Below, in pieces: positions 36,001-49,600 of a stretch of 64,000 nt of DNA. Both the position numbers and the translations under genes were made by a program. How positions within the stretch are numbered: position 1 is the stretch's first letter; every line of letters begins with the position of its first letter. The notes below the pieces were generated by a model, which did not search any database, had not been told where the DNA came from, and saw nothing but the letters and a program-made list of their open reading frames with translations. Location: positions 1,023,265,343 to 1,023,329,342 of the forward strand of contig OY728159.1 in assembly GCA_963277665.1 (NCBI GenBank), given 5' to 3'. The stretch is from Viscum album (Eukaryota > Streptophyta > Magnoliopsida > Santalales > Viscaceae).

Positions 36001-39000
36001 TTAGTGTTCATAAAGGGTGAATTAATCAATTCATTGTTTAGTATTGCTAAAAATTTCTAGATCTTCCATAGTTTAAAACCTCAATGATTTTATAGTGATG
36101 ATAGTTCCTATTTTGACTTATCATATAGGTAGATTATTTAGTAGGGAATCCATGGTTCATTGAATGGAGAATTACATATAGTGTATCCCCGAACAATCAA
36201 CAAGAAAGGTACACTTATTTATATGATACCAAATTTTTATACCAAATTTTGAACACCCAAGACACAAAACACAATGAATGGATATATAAGAATGAAAAAT
36301 GAAATTATTTTATAGTAGGCTAAAAATATAATTAATTAATGGAAAAGGAATAAAACAACAACTTTTTATATCCAGATTTGATAAATATCATTCAAATAAA
36401 AAACAAATAAATAAAAGACCAACTAGTGTACGAAGTTATGATGAATGTGAGAATAATTTTGTGATAAGTTAAGCTAGTTGAAACATATTATAAACATTTT
36501 GGGAGTGTGCATCGATAATTACTTCACGAATTCATGAAGAAGTGGTAACTATACACATAATTATGTAACCCTTGAATAATTAAATAATATACACAAATCA
36601 ATGTGTGTTAAATGATTATATTATTGTGAATCTTGTTACTGGATTGGGAGAATAGGGAGGGATGTGAAAGGACAATTAGTGGAGAGTTTTATGGTAATAT
36701 TGGTGATTTTCACCTAGATATGGAAGGTTTTGAGGACTAAATAATGGGGGTGACCAGACACTGGGTTATTTGGGCATGTACTCTTTCAATAGGTGAGGAT
36801 GATCAATGTTCAAAACCATATAATAAACAAATTTATATTCTACATAGATTACAACAACTTCATGTGTGTGTTTTCTTGATATATGATATATGATCTGACC
36901 TAAGAGGACATATTGGGGATGTTAGTGATTATAATGGGGGTTAAGCTGACAACAACCCAAGTAAACCCTCTTTTGGGATCTAAAAATACTTATTCCTTTC
37001 GTGATGTGATTATTTAAATTTAAAATAAACTGAATAATTATGGAAATAATTGTAAACTATACATAATGGATAAAAACACAAATATAGATGGGGAAACCCC
37101 CTTTGGAATATATAATATTATATATAGGTAATAATGAGTACAAAATCAATCTCACAATTACCCGGAGAAAAAACTAAAAATATACTACTATTAATAAATG
37201 GATAATCACATCACAAATTACTACTCAAAAATAGATTAAAATGATGAGAATTCAATTTCAAAAGCTAATGATTTCCAAATAAATATGTGTAGGATTTTAT
37301 AAGGAATATCCACCCCTTGGTCCACTATATCCATGAAGAAATTAAATATAGATTGTTAAAGGGTTAGTAATTTTTATTTTCCAAATGAAAGTGTAGAAAT
37401 CAAAGGGGCGAGACCCACCATTGAAGAAATTAAAGGGTGTTACAGTTTCAACCTTTTTCGAGACTCTCAATATATCTAATATTTGTAGATTATGTTGAGA
37501 ACCAATAACATATCCATATATTTCATACATCTACCAAACTAGGTTTCTCACATTACAATAAGGCCACTCAAAATTTTTAACCATATGAACCTGTCAAATA
37601 AAATTACATCTTTAGTAAATCTATAATATTTTCTTTACAATGAATTTTCTGTATAAAAAAACCTCCTCTTAAACAAAATATCAAAAGAAATGATATTATA
37701 ATTGGTTGTGAATCATCCTAGAATGAAAATATGTCTTTCATGAAATTTCCAATGACATTTATTGTGAGAAAATATAGAAACATTCTTATTTCTATAGATG
37801 ACTACCTCCAAAATTATTTTAATTAATATCACAAATTTAATTTTTTTTATGGCAACCTTCTCTGCCACATCAGATGAAGACAAATAATTAACCATCTATT
37901 ATAATGAAATCGATATCATATATCTATTTTTTGGGTAATATAATTACTAGTAGTGGATTTACATTGATCAATATCACTTAAAAATATTAATCAACATAGC
38001 CAATGATAGTGAGACCTGATCCCCAATAATATAATGTCAATTTTTGGGTCTCCATGAAGTATATCAGAATTTTATTCCCTCTGTTCTTATGATCTTATCC
38101 AATGATAAACATGTACCTACTAAAATTTTTCACTACATGTGTGATTTATAGTCATGTACAAACCATATTGATCAATATACGCTCAAATTATGAATCATAC
38201 AATAATCGAGACATATATATCCTCTGAACATCCCTTCTTGAACTCATCCTATAGAATGACCAGAAATTAATGGAAAAAAGGTTATAGATTGGATTAAATT
38301 CATACATATTATGTCATTTCTAGAATTTAATTATTTAAAAATTTTTCGATTTCCAAATTTTCCCACAATATCTATCATTGTAAATATACTTCCCAAGAAT
38401 CTTGTTTATGAGTTCCAAGCACTTCATATCAAAACACCTAGGAACTAGGTCATAGTACGATATATTAGATCATGTTTTGGGCATTTAACTAAAATGTAGT
38501 CCATATAAAATTAAAGAATTACAAAATCATTACCATATAAACCCTTGAAATATGAACATGTGTTTTAGTATAGTGTGTTGAATCAAAAGCTTGTGATATT
38601 GGAATAAAATCTATTGAACCAATATCTCAGTGACTACTTGACAACATGTAGGGATTATTTGACCTTACCAGCCATGTTATTGTTTATTTATTTTATAAAA
38701 CATTCTGGTTGAAGAATTTATATATAAATTCATCAAAATCACAATGGTTAAAATGTTTCTATACATCTAACAACTTTTTAAGTAAATATTATGTAGAAAC
38801 AAATGATAGAACTACAAACAATTTTCAATATAATAAAATGATAAAATAATTATTTGAAATATATACCATCCTTATGAGAGTACCATTTTATAAATATTCA
38901 TGCATGATATCCTTCCACTATTACCTTTATATAAAACTTGATCATAAATAACCGGTTTTTATATAAAATTCCATCTTTGATGTACTAAAACAAGTTCCTA

Positions 39001-39410
39001 TGTCTTTTTCTTTTAAAGAGAAACAAGTTGCTCCTTCACCACCACTATCCATGAGGATATGTTTGTACTTTTGTATTCCTCTATAATGGAAGGTTATATA
39101 CCATATTCTTTCAATAAATAGTTTGAAATATTTTTTGTAATGGATATTTTTGAGTGACATATTAGTTCTCATTCCTACAGAGTTGACCATCATTGTGATG
39201 AATGGGCCAATTTGTGATGGTCACTCTCTAGTAATTCAAATTAGGAAATTAGATCTATCTTTGTATCATCTCTCTTCTTGAATATTTTTATTCATTTATA
39301 TTCATTTTCCCCTACCACAAATAATTCTTTTAACATCTCTATAATAGTCATTTCTCAATGAAAACATTCTAAGAATTAGGGCACCCTTAGAGGCATTTGA
39401 AATTTATTTA
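36001..39410. other. AT-rich DNA with short unrecognised minus-strand ORFs
   Basis: Minus-strand ORFs of 60-83 codons occur at 37342-37530, 37713-37895 and 38942-39193. The last reads MDSGGEGATCFSLKEKDIGT in part and has less skewed composition than its neighbours. I recognise no family in any of them. They could be the remains of one minus-strand gene or transposon. I see no repeat pair or RNA gene here. Confidence 0.35.
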
Positions 39411-39419
39411 TTCTAGAAA

Positions 39420-39670
39420 ATTAATGATAAAGGGTTCCTTTATCATTTCAAAAAACATTGATAAATGACCCCATTATGAGTAATTTTGTTTTTCATCAAT
39501 AAAAGGGATCCTTTATCATTTCTAAAAATTGTTCCAATAAATGGGGTCCTTTATTAGCATTTTTTATATCACTGATAATGGATCAATTTAATATTTCTTC
39601 TAATTGGGATAATAAATGATCCCTTTATTATTGGTTAATATGGTTATGATAATGGTGTATACTATTGGAG
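39420..39670. repeat. Cluster of palindromic ~22-bp motifs, CACTA subterminal-repeat type
   Basis: Six or seven degenerate copies of a self-complementary motif near GATAAAGGGWTCCTTTATC occur at about 30-40 bp spacing. The best are near 39428 (ATGATAAAGGGTTCCTTTAT), 39497 (AATAAAAGGGATCCTTTATC), 39533 (AATAAATGGGGTCCTTTATT) and 39608 (ATAATAAATGATCCCTTTAT). Clustered palindromic repeats within a few hundred bases of the terminus are typical of CACTA elements, where TNPA-like proteins bind them. The cluster directly precedes a CACTA-type terminus at 39692-39727. Confidence 0.6.
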
Positions 39671-39691
39671 TGATCTATTTAAATTATAGAA

Positions 39692-39727
39692 CACTATAGT
39701 AGAAAAAAAAGTGACAAAATACTAGTG
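39692..39727. mobile_element. CACTA-type terminal sequence
   Basis: The segment begins CACTATAGTAG, continues with a run of A and GTGACAAAAT, and ends ACTAGTG. It can be read as a left terminus (CACTA then GTGAC, common in plant CACTA termini), with the element lying to the right. It can also be read as the inverted right terminus of an element lying to the left, which the subterminal-type repeats on that side would favour. I did not find its partner terminus. Adjacent triplets are GAA (left) and AGA (right). Confidence 0.45.
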
Positions 39728-40289
39728 AGAATGTTAGAGAAAATAAATTTTTTAAATTAAAATAATGTTTAAACACAAATAAAAGAGTAAAGCACTATAT
39801 TATAGACATTTCAAATAACCGGTTGTATAATTTCATGAGTAAGTATAAATTATCATAGATAATAAAAAACATTAACATGCCTATGTATTTGGCCCCATTG
39901 CCCTGGTCATGCTATTAGTTACCAAAAAAACCACCCCCACTCGACAAAACTAATCCTCCTATATATGTAAACAATTTTTAAGTTCGTAATACTATTGATA
40001 AAAAATTACACAATGTTTCAAAATAAAACTAAAAACATATACATTAAGTTGTACTAGGAACACCATGAATCAGATTGAGTTGTCGTTGATTTATGAGCAT
40101 CAGAACATATTTTGTTGTTCTAAAAAGTAGGTTGTATTTAATTGGATCACATATGCAGTGATAAAAAATCTCACTATAGACGTGTTTTAATTCTAGAGAA
40201 TATGATTTTTTTAAACAAGAATTCAATGGTCACACAGTTTATTGTCCATCATCAATAGTTATCTATGGGAAAATTAACAAAATAATTAT

Positions 40290-43250
40290 AAGATGAAAAT
40301 GACAAGGAAATTAATTTTTTAATAGTTCAATAAATTATGATAAAACAATATGAGGTTTTGATGATTTTTTTCTTATGTGATGTTAATTTTAAATGAAAAT
40401 GGAACTTTTGTATTGAAAACACTCATTTTGATTCATAAAAATCACATCAAGTGTCAGTGTGATTGGTTTCCAATTACTAAATGTCACAAATGATTTATGA
40501 ATCAATTTCTAACCAATTGAGAAAAATATGAACTCATTTTCTCAGTTTTTTCAATTTTATGAATGTTTAAAACTAAAATGACACATTTATATTGAAAATA
40601 TGGAAATCCTTTCATATCGATCTCATCATGTGTAAAAAATTTTTTGTTCAATTGTTTCTCATCAAAAATCAATTAAAGTTCATTTTCCTAATGTTTGAAA
40701 ACAATATGAGCTTGTTTTCTTGGTTTTCTCTCTTTATGTGTGTTTTAAACTAAACTGAATTATTTTATTAAAAACATACACATTGAGTCATATTGACCAC
40801 ATTGGATGTTAGATTGGAATTAGTTAAAGTCTTTTATGTCAATATTGAAATATGGATTGTTTTCCTAATGTTCGAAAATAGTCTGAGTTAGTTTTCATGG
40901 TTTTGGTCATGTGACACTTGATTTTAAACAAAATGTCAGTTTTATACTGAAAACAAGCACATTATGTAATAATTTTCAGATCAAGAGACATATCGACATG
41001 ATTTTGATTCATATACATAAAAAATGAATTAATGATCATTTTCAAAAATATTGAATACAATCTGAGCTCATTTACGTATTTTTGCTTATTTGATGGATGT
41101 TTTAAACTAAAATGACACACTTGTACTAAAGACAGACTCTTCGAGCCATATCGACAACATCTATTTTAATATTGAGATGTTCTTGATTTCAATAAGGTGA
41201 TAATTAATTATGGATCATCTTCTAAAATTTTGAAAATATTATGATTAATTTTTCCTTATTTTGTAAATATGATGTGGTTTAAAATAAAATGAAACTTCTA
41301 TATTGAAAACATTCACTTTGAATAATTTAGTTCACATCATGTATCATGTTTGCATACAGTCAATTTATATACATAAAATATGAGTTAAGGATAATTCTCA
41401 AATGAATGAATCAATCTAAGAATATTTACACAATTTTGGGGATGTGCCACATGTTCCAAACAATAATGGAACTTTTATATTTTAAAACATGCACTTGAAG
41501 TCATACCAACTACATCAGGAAAAGATTGATGTGTTGTAAATTCCTACACATTGAAAAAAAAATTAATGACATTTTTCTAATCTCTGAAACAATCTGAGCT
41601 TTTTTTCTTAGTTTGGGCTATTTGCTGTGTTTTTTAAACAAATAAAGCCTTTTTTATTTTAAACATGCATTGAAGTCATACATAAATCATAATGAAAAGG
41701 ATTTATTTTTTGTTGATTAAAATATGTCACAAATGATTTATGTATTGTTTTTTGTAAATTTTGGAATGAATCAGATCTCGTTTTCATAGTTTAGCCTATG
41801 TGTTGCTCTTTAAATTGAAATGACACTTTGTCATTAAAAACACACACTTCAAATCATACAGCCTACATCATGTCTCTAATTGGTTTGAGATCAATTTATA
41901 TAAATGAAAAATGATTTACGGATTTTTTTTAAAAATATTTAAATCAATGGACCTTGTTTCATATGTTTCGGTGACGTGACACATTTTTTAAACAAAAATC
42001 AAACTTTTATGTGGAAAACACACACTTCGAGTTATACCGACCACATCAGGTGTCATATTGATGTGTGGTTGAATACTAAACTTAAAAAATAATTATTTAT
42101 CACCACCCCAAGGACATAAAATAATCCAGAATCATTTTCATGGTTTTGGATTTTTGATGCATATTTTAGCCTAAAATGACACTTTTGTATTGAATACACA
42201 CCCTTCATGTCATACCAAACAATTACGGCATTATATTGACCTATACTACATTCACACATGTCAAAAAAAATATTATGGATAATTCTACAACTGTTTGAAA
42301 ATTATACAATATAGTTTTATTGGTTTTGTCTATATGATGTGTCTTAATCTAAAATGAAACTTTTATATAGAAAACACATACTTCATGTTATAATGAACAC
42401 ATCATATGTCATATTGGTATGAGGTCAATTACTGGACATGAAAAATGAATTATGGATCTTCATTATAATTTTCGAACACAATCTATGCTCTATTGCATTG
42501 TTTTGGTGATTTTCCATGAAATTTAATCTAAAATGACACTTTTATGTTGAAAACACATAGTGTGATTCATACCAACAATATGAGGTTTTGGACTAATTTG
42601 TGGATGATTCCAACAAGTAAAAAATTAATTATGAACCATTTTTCAAAAACATTAAAACAATCCAATATATTTTGGTTATTTTTGGTGACGTAACACATGT
42701 TTTAAACTAAAATTACAGTTATATATAGAGAACATGCACTTAGAGACATGTCGAACACCAAAAATTTCAAATTGACATGTGGTTGATTACTGCACATTAA
42801 AAACGATTTATTTCTCATTTTACTAATGATTAAATTAATTTGAACTCATTTTTTTGGTTTCGGTTATTTGATTCACGTTTTTAACAAAATTGACACTTCT
42901 TTATTGAATATATGATCTTGAATTCATACCAACCACACCAAGATTCATATTTATGTGTAGTTAATTCCTACTTTTCACAAATAAAATATGTATTATTTTA
43001 ATAATCATTGAAAATTATCTGCTCTTGTTTTTTAATTTTAGATATGCAGTAAATGTTTCAAACTAAAATAAAACTTTTGTATTGAAAACATGTACTTTGA
43101 TTCATACTGACCACATAATTTTACAAATTTATGCGTTGTAAATTACAACATGTCAAAAATTGCTTCTAGATCATGATCATATAGTATCAATATAATTTTA
43201 ATTTTTTACTTGGTTTTGAGAACGTGATTTGTGTTTTGACCTAATTTGAA
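40290..43250. repeat. Satellite array, about 16 monomers of ~178 bp
   Basis: A landmark close to TTTTAAACTAAAATGACACT followed by TTTATATTGAAAACA recurs near 40387, 40567, 40743, 40923, 41100, 41277, 41455, 41632, 41810, 41988, 42167, 42347, 42522, 42700, 42882 and 43058. The mean spacing is about 178 bp. Each monomer also has a CATACCGACCACATCA-like part, an AAAAATGAATTATGGATCATTTT-like part and an AATCTGAGCTCATTTT-like part. Monomers are strongly diverged from one another and all lie in the same orientation. No monomer has a conserved ORF. The length is close to that of a nucleosome repeat and of many plant centromeric or subtelomeric satellites. Confidence 0.93.
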
Positions 43251-46200
43251 AATTTAGAAAAACAATTATCAAATATAAATAATAAATAATTTAACTAAAA
43301 AATAGATAAAATAATGGTAAAGTTAAATAAATAAATAACAGTAAGTCACATATTAATTACCTATATATATTATAAAACCATGTATTCTGGCTATTCAATT
43401 TTATAATTTTTTCCTCCATTATACTTAACCATGATAAAAAGTTCAAAAATAATATATAAGAACTATAATACTAATTCATCACATAAAAAATATATTTATA
43501 AAGTCATAGAACACACTAGATCACAAAAATAATAGTTAATATTCTAAATTTTATATGATAACACATTCTTACACAATGTACTCTTTCCAATCGTCTCTAA
43601 AAAATTTACCTCTTTTAAGCATGTAGATTGCTAAAAGTATTTGTAGTACAGAGAAAATATAGAAAAAAATTATATAGAAATATATTTACTATAATTATAA
43701 TTATCCTAAAGAAATTAATTGTTTAGGTATTCATTTATTTTCGTGGTATGTTATATCATTCAAAAATATGGAAACATAATATCCATAATCACATTTATTA
43801 TCATCCATCAAACACTATAGAAGCTTTGACCCATATAATTAATTTTTTTAATAAGTTTTTATAGTAAATGTTTTTATATATAAATTAATTTATTTCCATA
43901 TTCTGAAATATATAGGCTTCTTATGTTCACTCATCATCAACAAACCTTGATTAATCATACAATTATAGATCTCCTTATCATGAAAAAATATTTTTATAAA
44001 AAAATCTAAAACATATAATTCAATTATTATCTTCAAAATAATGATTGAATTGAATTGTAAATTCACATGACACGTCATGTGTTGTAGGTTACATGGAAAT
44101 ACATGAATTGGATATAAAAATAAATATTTGGGGAATAAAAATTGATTGTGATCTATATCCAGTGCATCCTACAATTGAAAAATAAAATATGAAATGAAAA
44201 AAATAAAAAAAAATACTTTTTATATGATAAGGTTTCATATATTTATCCCATAATTGTTGGAATAGACAAGAGTTTTTCATATAATATATTCTTCTCAAAC
44301 ATCATGGTAATATCATATTTTTTCATAATAATTTCTTATAACCATTAATAAATATTCTACATATAAAGTATATATTGATTAATGAATCAAAATAATGATT
44401 CAAAGTAATTTCCTTTTACATAGTAGTATTATAAATACATATAGAAAATATGAATAGTTATTAAAATTATTGAACATAGTAGTTCCTTTTTTTAAAATAT
44501 TGATTGTGAAAATTCACCTTATGTATGTATTCAAAATTGAGACACCCAGATATTGAATCATGAGAGACTCATTTATTCTTTTCATAAAAACTACCACTAT
44601 AATGAAATATCCAAACATTTCTTCTTAATATTGATTGTAGAAAAAATTTTCATATTTTAATGTGGTGTATAATTGAAATTGTAATTTTAATATATATTGT
44701 ACTAGAACAGGTGAAGATAATGTATGTCTAAAATGTATTTTTTTGGTTGATTCGATGGATTTTAATTCTACAACATTCCATTTACCATTAGTTTAATTTA
44801 TATTTAATACCACAAAACACATCAGACCTTTTTTCATCAACTATAATAGTTTTCTCATTTATAGTATTTTTTTAATGACATACCACATCATATTTATAAT
44901 ATTAGAAGACCATGCTATGAATGTCCCAATACCATCAAAATCTATGGTAATATCTGAATCATAAAGTGGATTATAAAACACCACACTCAACTAGTGACCT
45001 ACTTCAATCGCTACTATCATGCGGCATTTTATGGGGTTCTTTTTCAAATGATGTATCCTAGGATGGTGTAAAACATACCCATCATAACAAGGTTATCTGT
45101 GGGTGTTGATAGATAGAAATCACATATTGATTTTCCAGGCATAATTTTATTTATATAACGCAATCCGGTGTTTTTTATTAACATTTAAGAAAAAGAGTAA
45201 TGAAAAAAATGATTACCACTTCTAATATATGTGGTTTTTGTGAATTTATATCTTAAAATATAGTGGGGTCATTTGGTTTTTCATTTAATTATCATTGTTA
45301 CTTTACTATTTCTCTTTGATCCCTTCACATATATTGGTTCCCCAAACCATACTAGATATTAATAACCTGAAAATAATATCTTTTCACAAGAAAATAATTC
45401 ATTAACTTATATGTTTCTTCTTGTGGTTTTTTCTTTTCAATATATTTTTTTATGTGACACAATGACACCTACAACTCTAATGAGACCATACCTTTTCAAC
45501 CACATGCAAGATACTGGAAGTAGTTTTTTCGTAGGAATAGTCGCAACTGATTGTTGTGTCAAAATAGTATAAAAAACATAAGTATATAAAAAGAAATTTT
45601 TATGTAATATTATTATAAATATTAATTTATTACTATTATTTTGTGCTTACACATGTTTTAAATTCATTATTTGGGGTTTCATTAACTATATTACCCTATT
45701 AATTTAATAATACCACATTCCAAGGCACATGAAGTGGGATGGAAGTGGCTTCATATTTTATATTCATCAATATGAATATAAAAAATTAACATATATTGTT
45801 TCTTATAACATAAAACATTTATTGTATATTAAACATATAAACAATTTTCATCTCCAGGGAAGAATACCCCATATTTTTTTGTAATGTTATATTGTTTTTG
45901 ATGCATGTTTTTTATAATCATTATTCAGTTATTATTTCATAAATTAATATTTTTTATTAAAATTAAATTAAATAAATAATGTATAATATTATATTATCTA
46001 CTATATATTATCTAAAATTATTTATCATTGTGAAGATTGAGAAAATCATTCCATGTTTCCTTCCTTATATTTTGAGTATACGTTAATAGAGGGCTAGGCA
46101 ATACTTTTACCTCATAATAACTAATATAAAACTTGGTAAAATGTTTGTGTAAGCCTCTATGTTATTTTCTAGTTTTCATTAATACGTTTTTATTATAGAA

Positions 46201-46925
46201 ATTATCTAAAATAAACGAACTATATAAGTGATAATGAATATTTAACCAATGTTTCATAATATATTTTTCTATAAAAATAGATGAATTTTGTCATTAAAGT
46301 ACCTTAATATATTCCCAAAGGGGTTTCTTCATTACACGATGGACAATGTTCCAAGATTCAATATAAAGAGGCATATATATTATCATTGTGATCCTAAAAT
46401 AACAAATGAACAATGTCTTTTTAGGTTCAATAATTTAATCTCATTGATTCCATCCAACCTCATGTTTTATAAACATTATAGTGTCCTTGATAATTTTATT
46501 GAATATAAATATGATATAATATTCTATGTTTTTATAAATTTTTTTGATCCCCTAATAATTCTATAGTTTTAACATCAACTGCATGCTCATCCCTGAGATT
46601 TGAAACATCATCATTTTTACATTCCTTGTCTATGTAAGTAGCGAAACAATTAATTTAGATTTTGTTAAAACAGTGGATATTAAATTTCATTATTTGGGGA
46701 AACATAGTGTTTTAAAAATTCATTTCTTTACTCATTGGATTTTTTTTCATTAATGGTTGAAGGTATTTTGATCCTCTATTGATATTTAAAATTCCCTTTT
46801 TGTGGTCCCCTCTAATGTATAAGGTATTTTTTACATTGGAGCCTCCATAAAAATATTATAATATCCTATTGAAATGGTTATTAAAAATTGAATTTTCATT
46901 TAATCCAATTGTTGGATTATATTTC
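43251..46925. other. AT-rich stretch between satellite and CACTA transposase, no recognised gene
   Basis: Minus-strand ORFs at 43890-44078 and 44089-44298 and a plus ORF at 46288-46566 (92 codons) show no motif I know. Because the DUF4216/TNP2 pseudogene upstream reads on the minus strand, this stretch would be the 3' part of that transposon and may once have held a second gene. Confidence 0.4.
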
Positions 46926-46929
46926 AATA

Positions 46930-47230
46930 GGAAAATTGACAATTATTTTTTAGGGATTTCAGATATAAAATACATGCACAACTTGTGATGCATTTTAAAT
47001 CAATCATCCTTATACTGTTATTCACTAAAATTGACCTTCATAAATTCCATTTCAACAAATATTATTAAACACTAGTTGTCAACCAATTTTCAATAAAATG
47101 TAGGCTCGTGAAATGTTTTATAACCCAACTCATAAATCTGTTTAATGATTAAAAAATAATACATATTCACATAAATTTTATTTCAATCATTGGAACTAGA
47201 TATGTGCATCACTTCCACCACAAGTGTAAC
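46930..47230 (-). pseudogene. DUF4216-like domain of a CACTA transposon, decayed
   Basis: Reading the minus strand from about 47230 downward, I see SSSND-NKIYVNMYYFLIIKQI, then YELGYKTFHEPTF and KLVDN. Later NASQVVHVFYI appears in another frame. These align with the DUF4216 pattern that follows TNP2 in plant CACTA proteins (KDKNP----YYG-I--I-EL-Y----LFKCDWVD, then ASQ--QVFYV-DP). Stops and frameshifts are frequent. Its position just downstream of TNP2 on the same strand is the normal CACTA order, which supports the call. Confidence 0.72.
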
Positions 47231-47689
47231 TCAACTAACTTTCATCATATTGTTCTCAACTTGTAAATTTTATATAATGTTTAACAAATAATTAAAAACT
47301 AGTATGACATATAATTTCATTATTTGGTCTTTCATCTAACTACTTATTTCATTAAACAATTGAATTCAGATTATTAGATAACTCATTATAAATATAATCA
47401 TGGGACAATCAAATAAACTATTGATTGTGTGTGTCTGATGTCCATTCTTCTTCCCATGATGCATTCAAATGACAAAGAATTTCTTTGGCGGCTAAAACTT
47501 ATGTATAAAAATATTCACAATTATGTAAATTTTAAATGTGAGAATTCTCTCGATCTGTAATGTTAGTTGTAACAATAAAACATGATGAATTACATTCATT
47601 AATAAAGTGTCTATTATTACCATACTTTGGGAGAGTTATCATATCAATATCTTATACATATTTGGTAATTAATACAATATATAATTAAA

Positions 47690-49600
47690 TAATATAGTAT
47701 TCTAAAATTCAACCTTCTTTCCAACAACAATTTCTGACATACCATTTCAGAATCTTCATATATCATTCAATGGGATACATTCATCTATAATGAACATTAC
47801 CACGTATTTGAACCATTATAACTAGTCTAATGATCAAAAAACATTATATCAAATAATTATTGTGGGAATAACATATCTAATTCTTATAATATGACTAAAA
47901 CATCATTATTCATGATGGGATACTTCTGTAGTGTTATAACATTACTTCAAATAGATTTGAAAAATAATTATTTTATGGTTAATTTATATCATACATTTTT
48001 TTGCAGAATGTTACGTAATGGGGTGGGAATAATATATTTCATCAAAAAATGGATGTCATGTTATTTTCAACCTAGGAAATTAAAACTAATTATTGAAAAA
48101 TCATTCTTAATTTTTTATAAATATTCTTTTGAGACATTTACACCAATGATGAATATGGAAAATTGAAAAAAAAATTCTTTGCTGAGTATGAGCTATAAGA
48201 AGAATAAAACACTACATTTTACTTTTCACTATTTCCAACTCATCCCTCATACTCATGTAAGTAAATTCATAACTATTATTGAGCACATTTTGTTTCATGA
48301 ACATTTACTAACATACATATATAATTATCAAATATATATTTTGCACATACATGACATCAAGAAAATTTCTGATGTACACATAATGTATATAGTGTAATTA
48401 AAATAAATTTACCTCTTTTTCTAACCTATTTTCATAAGGATTTATAATAATGGTTTACCAAAAATAGTGATAATATATTTTACATTATATAATAGTTGAT
48501 CTCCTATTAGTGGAGAAGATGGTTTACCATGTTCATTATTCTAATCGAATGTTATCACATTGGATCGGTATTTATGTCATCAATATAAAAATATCTAATT
48601 TCTCAAAAATACAATCATTGAGGAATGTTTCAAAAAAACTAAGTTTTTGCATTCATAATTATTGACACACCACATGATTCCATTAATACTATAACATGTC
48701 AAAATTTTATAAGTAATAATGTCACTTATAATCCAAAAAAACATGTCCCTCAATATTGATTCTTAACTACTAGGTGATTCATAAAGTATATCAATTACAT
48801 CCAACATCAATTTTAGATCTTCAATCAATGGATCCCAATGTAAATAAATATTATTTCTAGGTTGATTTGGTATTGATATTAATAGAGATGACATAGTTTA
48901 TTTTCACCTCATGTGTAACCATGGTTGACATTTATAATTTACCAATATAAGTATCCATGTATTGTGAGAACTAATATATTCCCCATACTGATTTATTCTT
49001 AAGATATATAATGTAAGAGTGAAGTGGCTCATATCATTTCCATATTTAAGAAACTCAAAATCAATTTTCTTTCTTGGAGTATAGTCTATTGGATGATGTA
49101 GTTTACAATAATGAATTACATTATTTTGTTCCATATCAATTATCACTTTGTTTCCTAACAACTATATGTCTTATAAACCATGTAATGATATTAATGTACA
49201 CTAAAATGTTAAGAGGAATTGATTCATATTTCTTTAATCTATTCTCCCCACACATAAGGAATTTAATGAGTGAATTATGGTCTCTAAGAATCAATATTCA
49301 ATAATTTAGAAAATAATTCAATTTTAGAGATTATTCCCATTGAATGTAGAATTCATTTTTCATATTATGTTCTACATCGAATTATATTTTTTCTCAAAAA
49401 ATTTCATTCAAAAGACTAGGTACTTCTGTAAATATTTTCTCAATCTATCTAATTACATCTTTTATATTATATAAATTCAATACAAATGGACATGTTATGT
49501 ATTTAATACAACAAGAATACAGTGATATATTAGAACATCTATTTAAATTCAAATTTTTTTTTTACAATCACGAAGGACATATTCAAATTCCATTCTCAAT
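47690..49600 (-). pseudogene. CACTA (En/Spm) TNP2-type transposase, decayed
   Basis: Minus-strand reading gives, in order: CKLHHPIDYTPRKKID (near 49090), SSHNTWILILVNYKCQPWLH (near 48930), IPNQPRNNIYLHWDPLIEDL (near 48840), then VFLKHSSMIVFL, NNEHGKPSSPLIGDQLL, RNFLDVMYVQN, VHYR-MYPIE-YMKILKWYVR (47730-47790). These match TNP2 motifs in the right order: RHP-D---W---D, STWPV-L--YNLPPWLCMK, PGNDIDVYL-PLI-DL, LDVMH-EKN, HFRWMYP-ER----LK-YVRN. The transposase would bind and cut the element's ends. Many stops and several frame changes make it a pseudogene. The N-terminal limit near 49.6 kb is uncertain. Confidence 0.85.

Noticed and set aside
40290..43250. Host gene or CACTA coding sequence in the 40-43 kb block
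   Set aside because: The short ORF at 42053-42259 simply spans satellite monomers, and periodicity explains the whole block.
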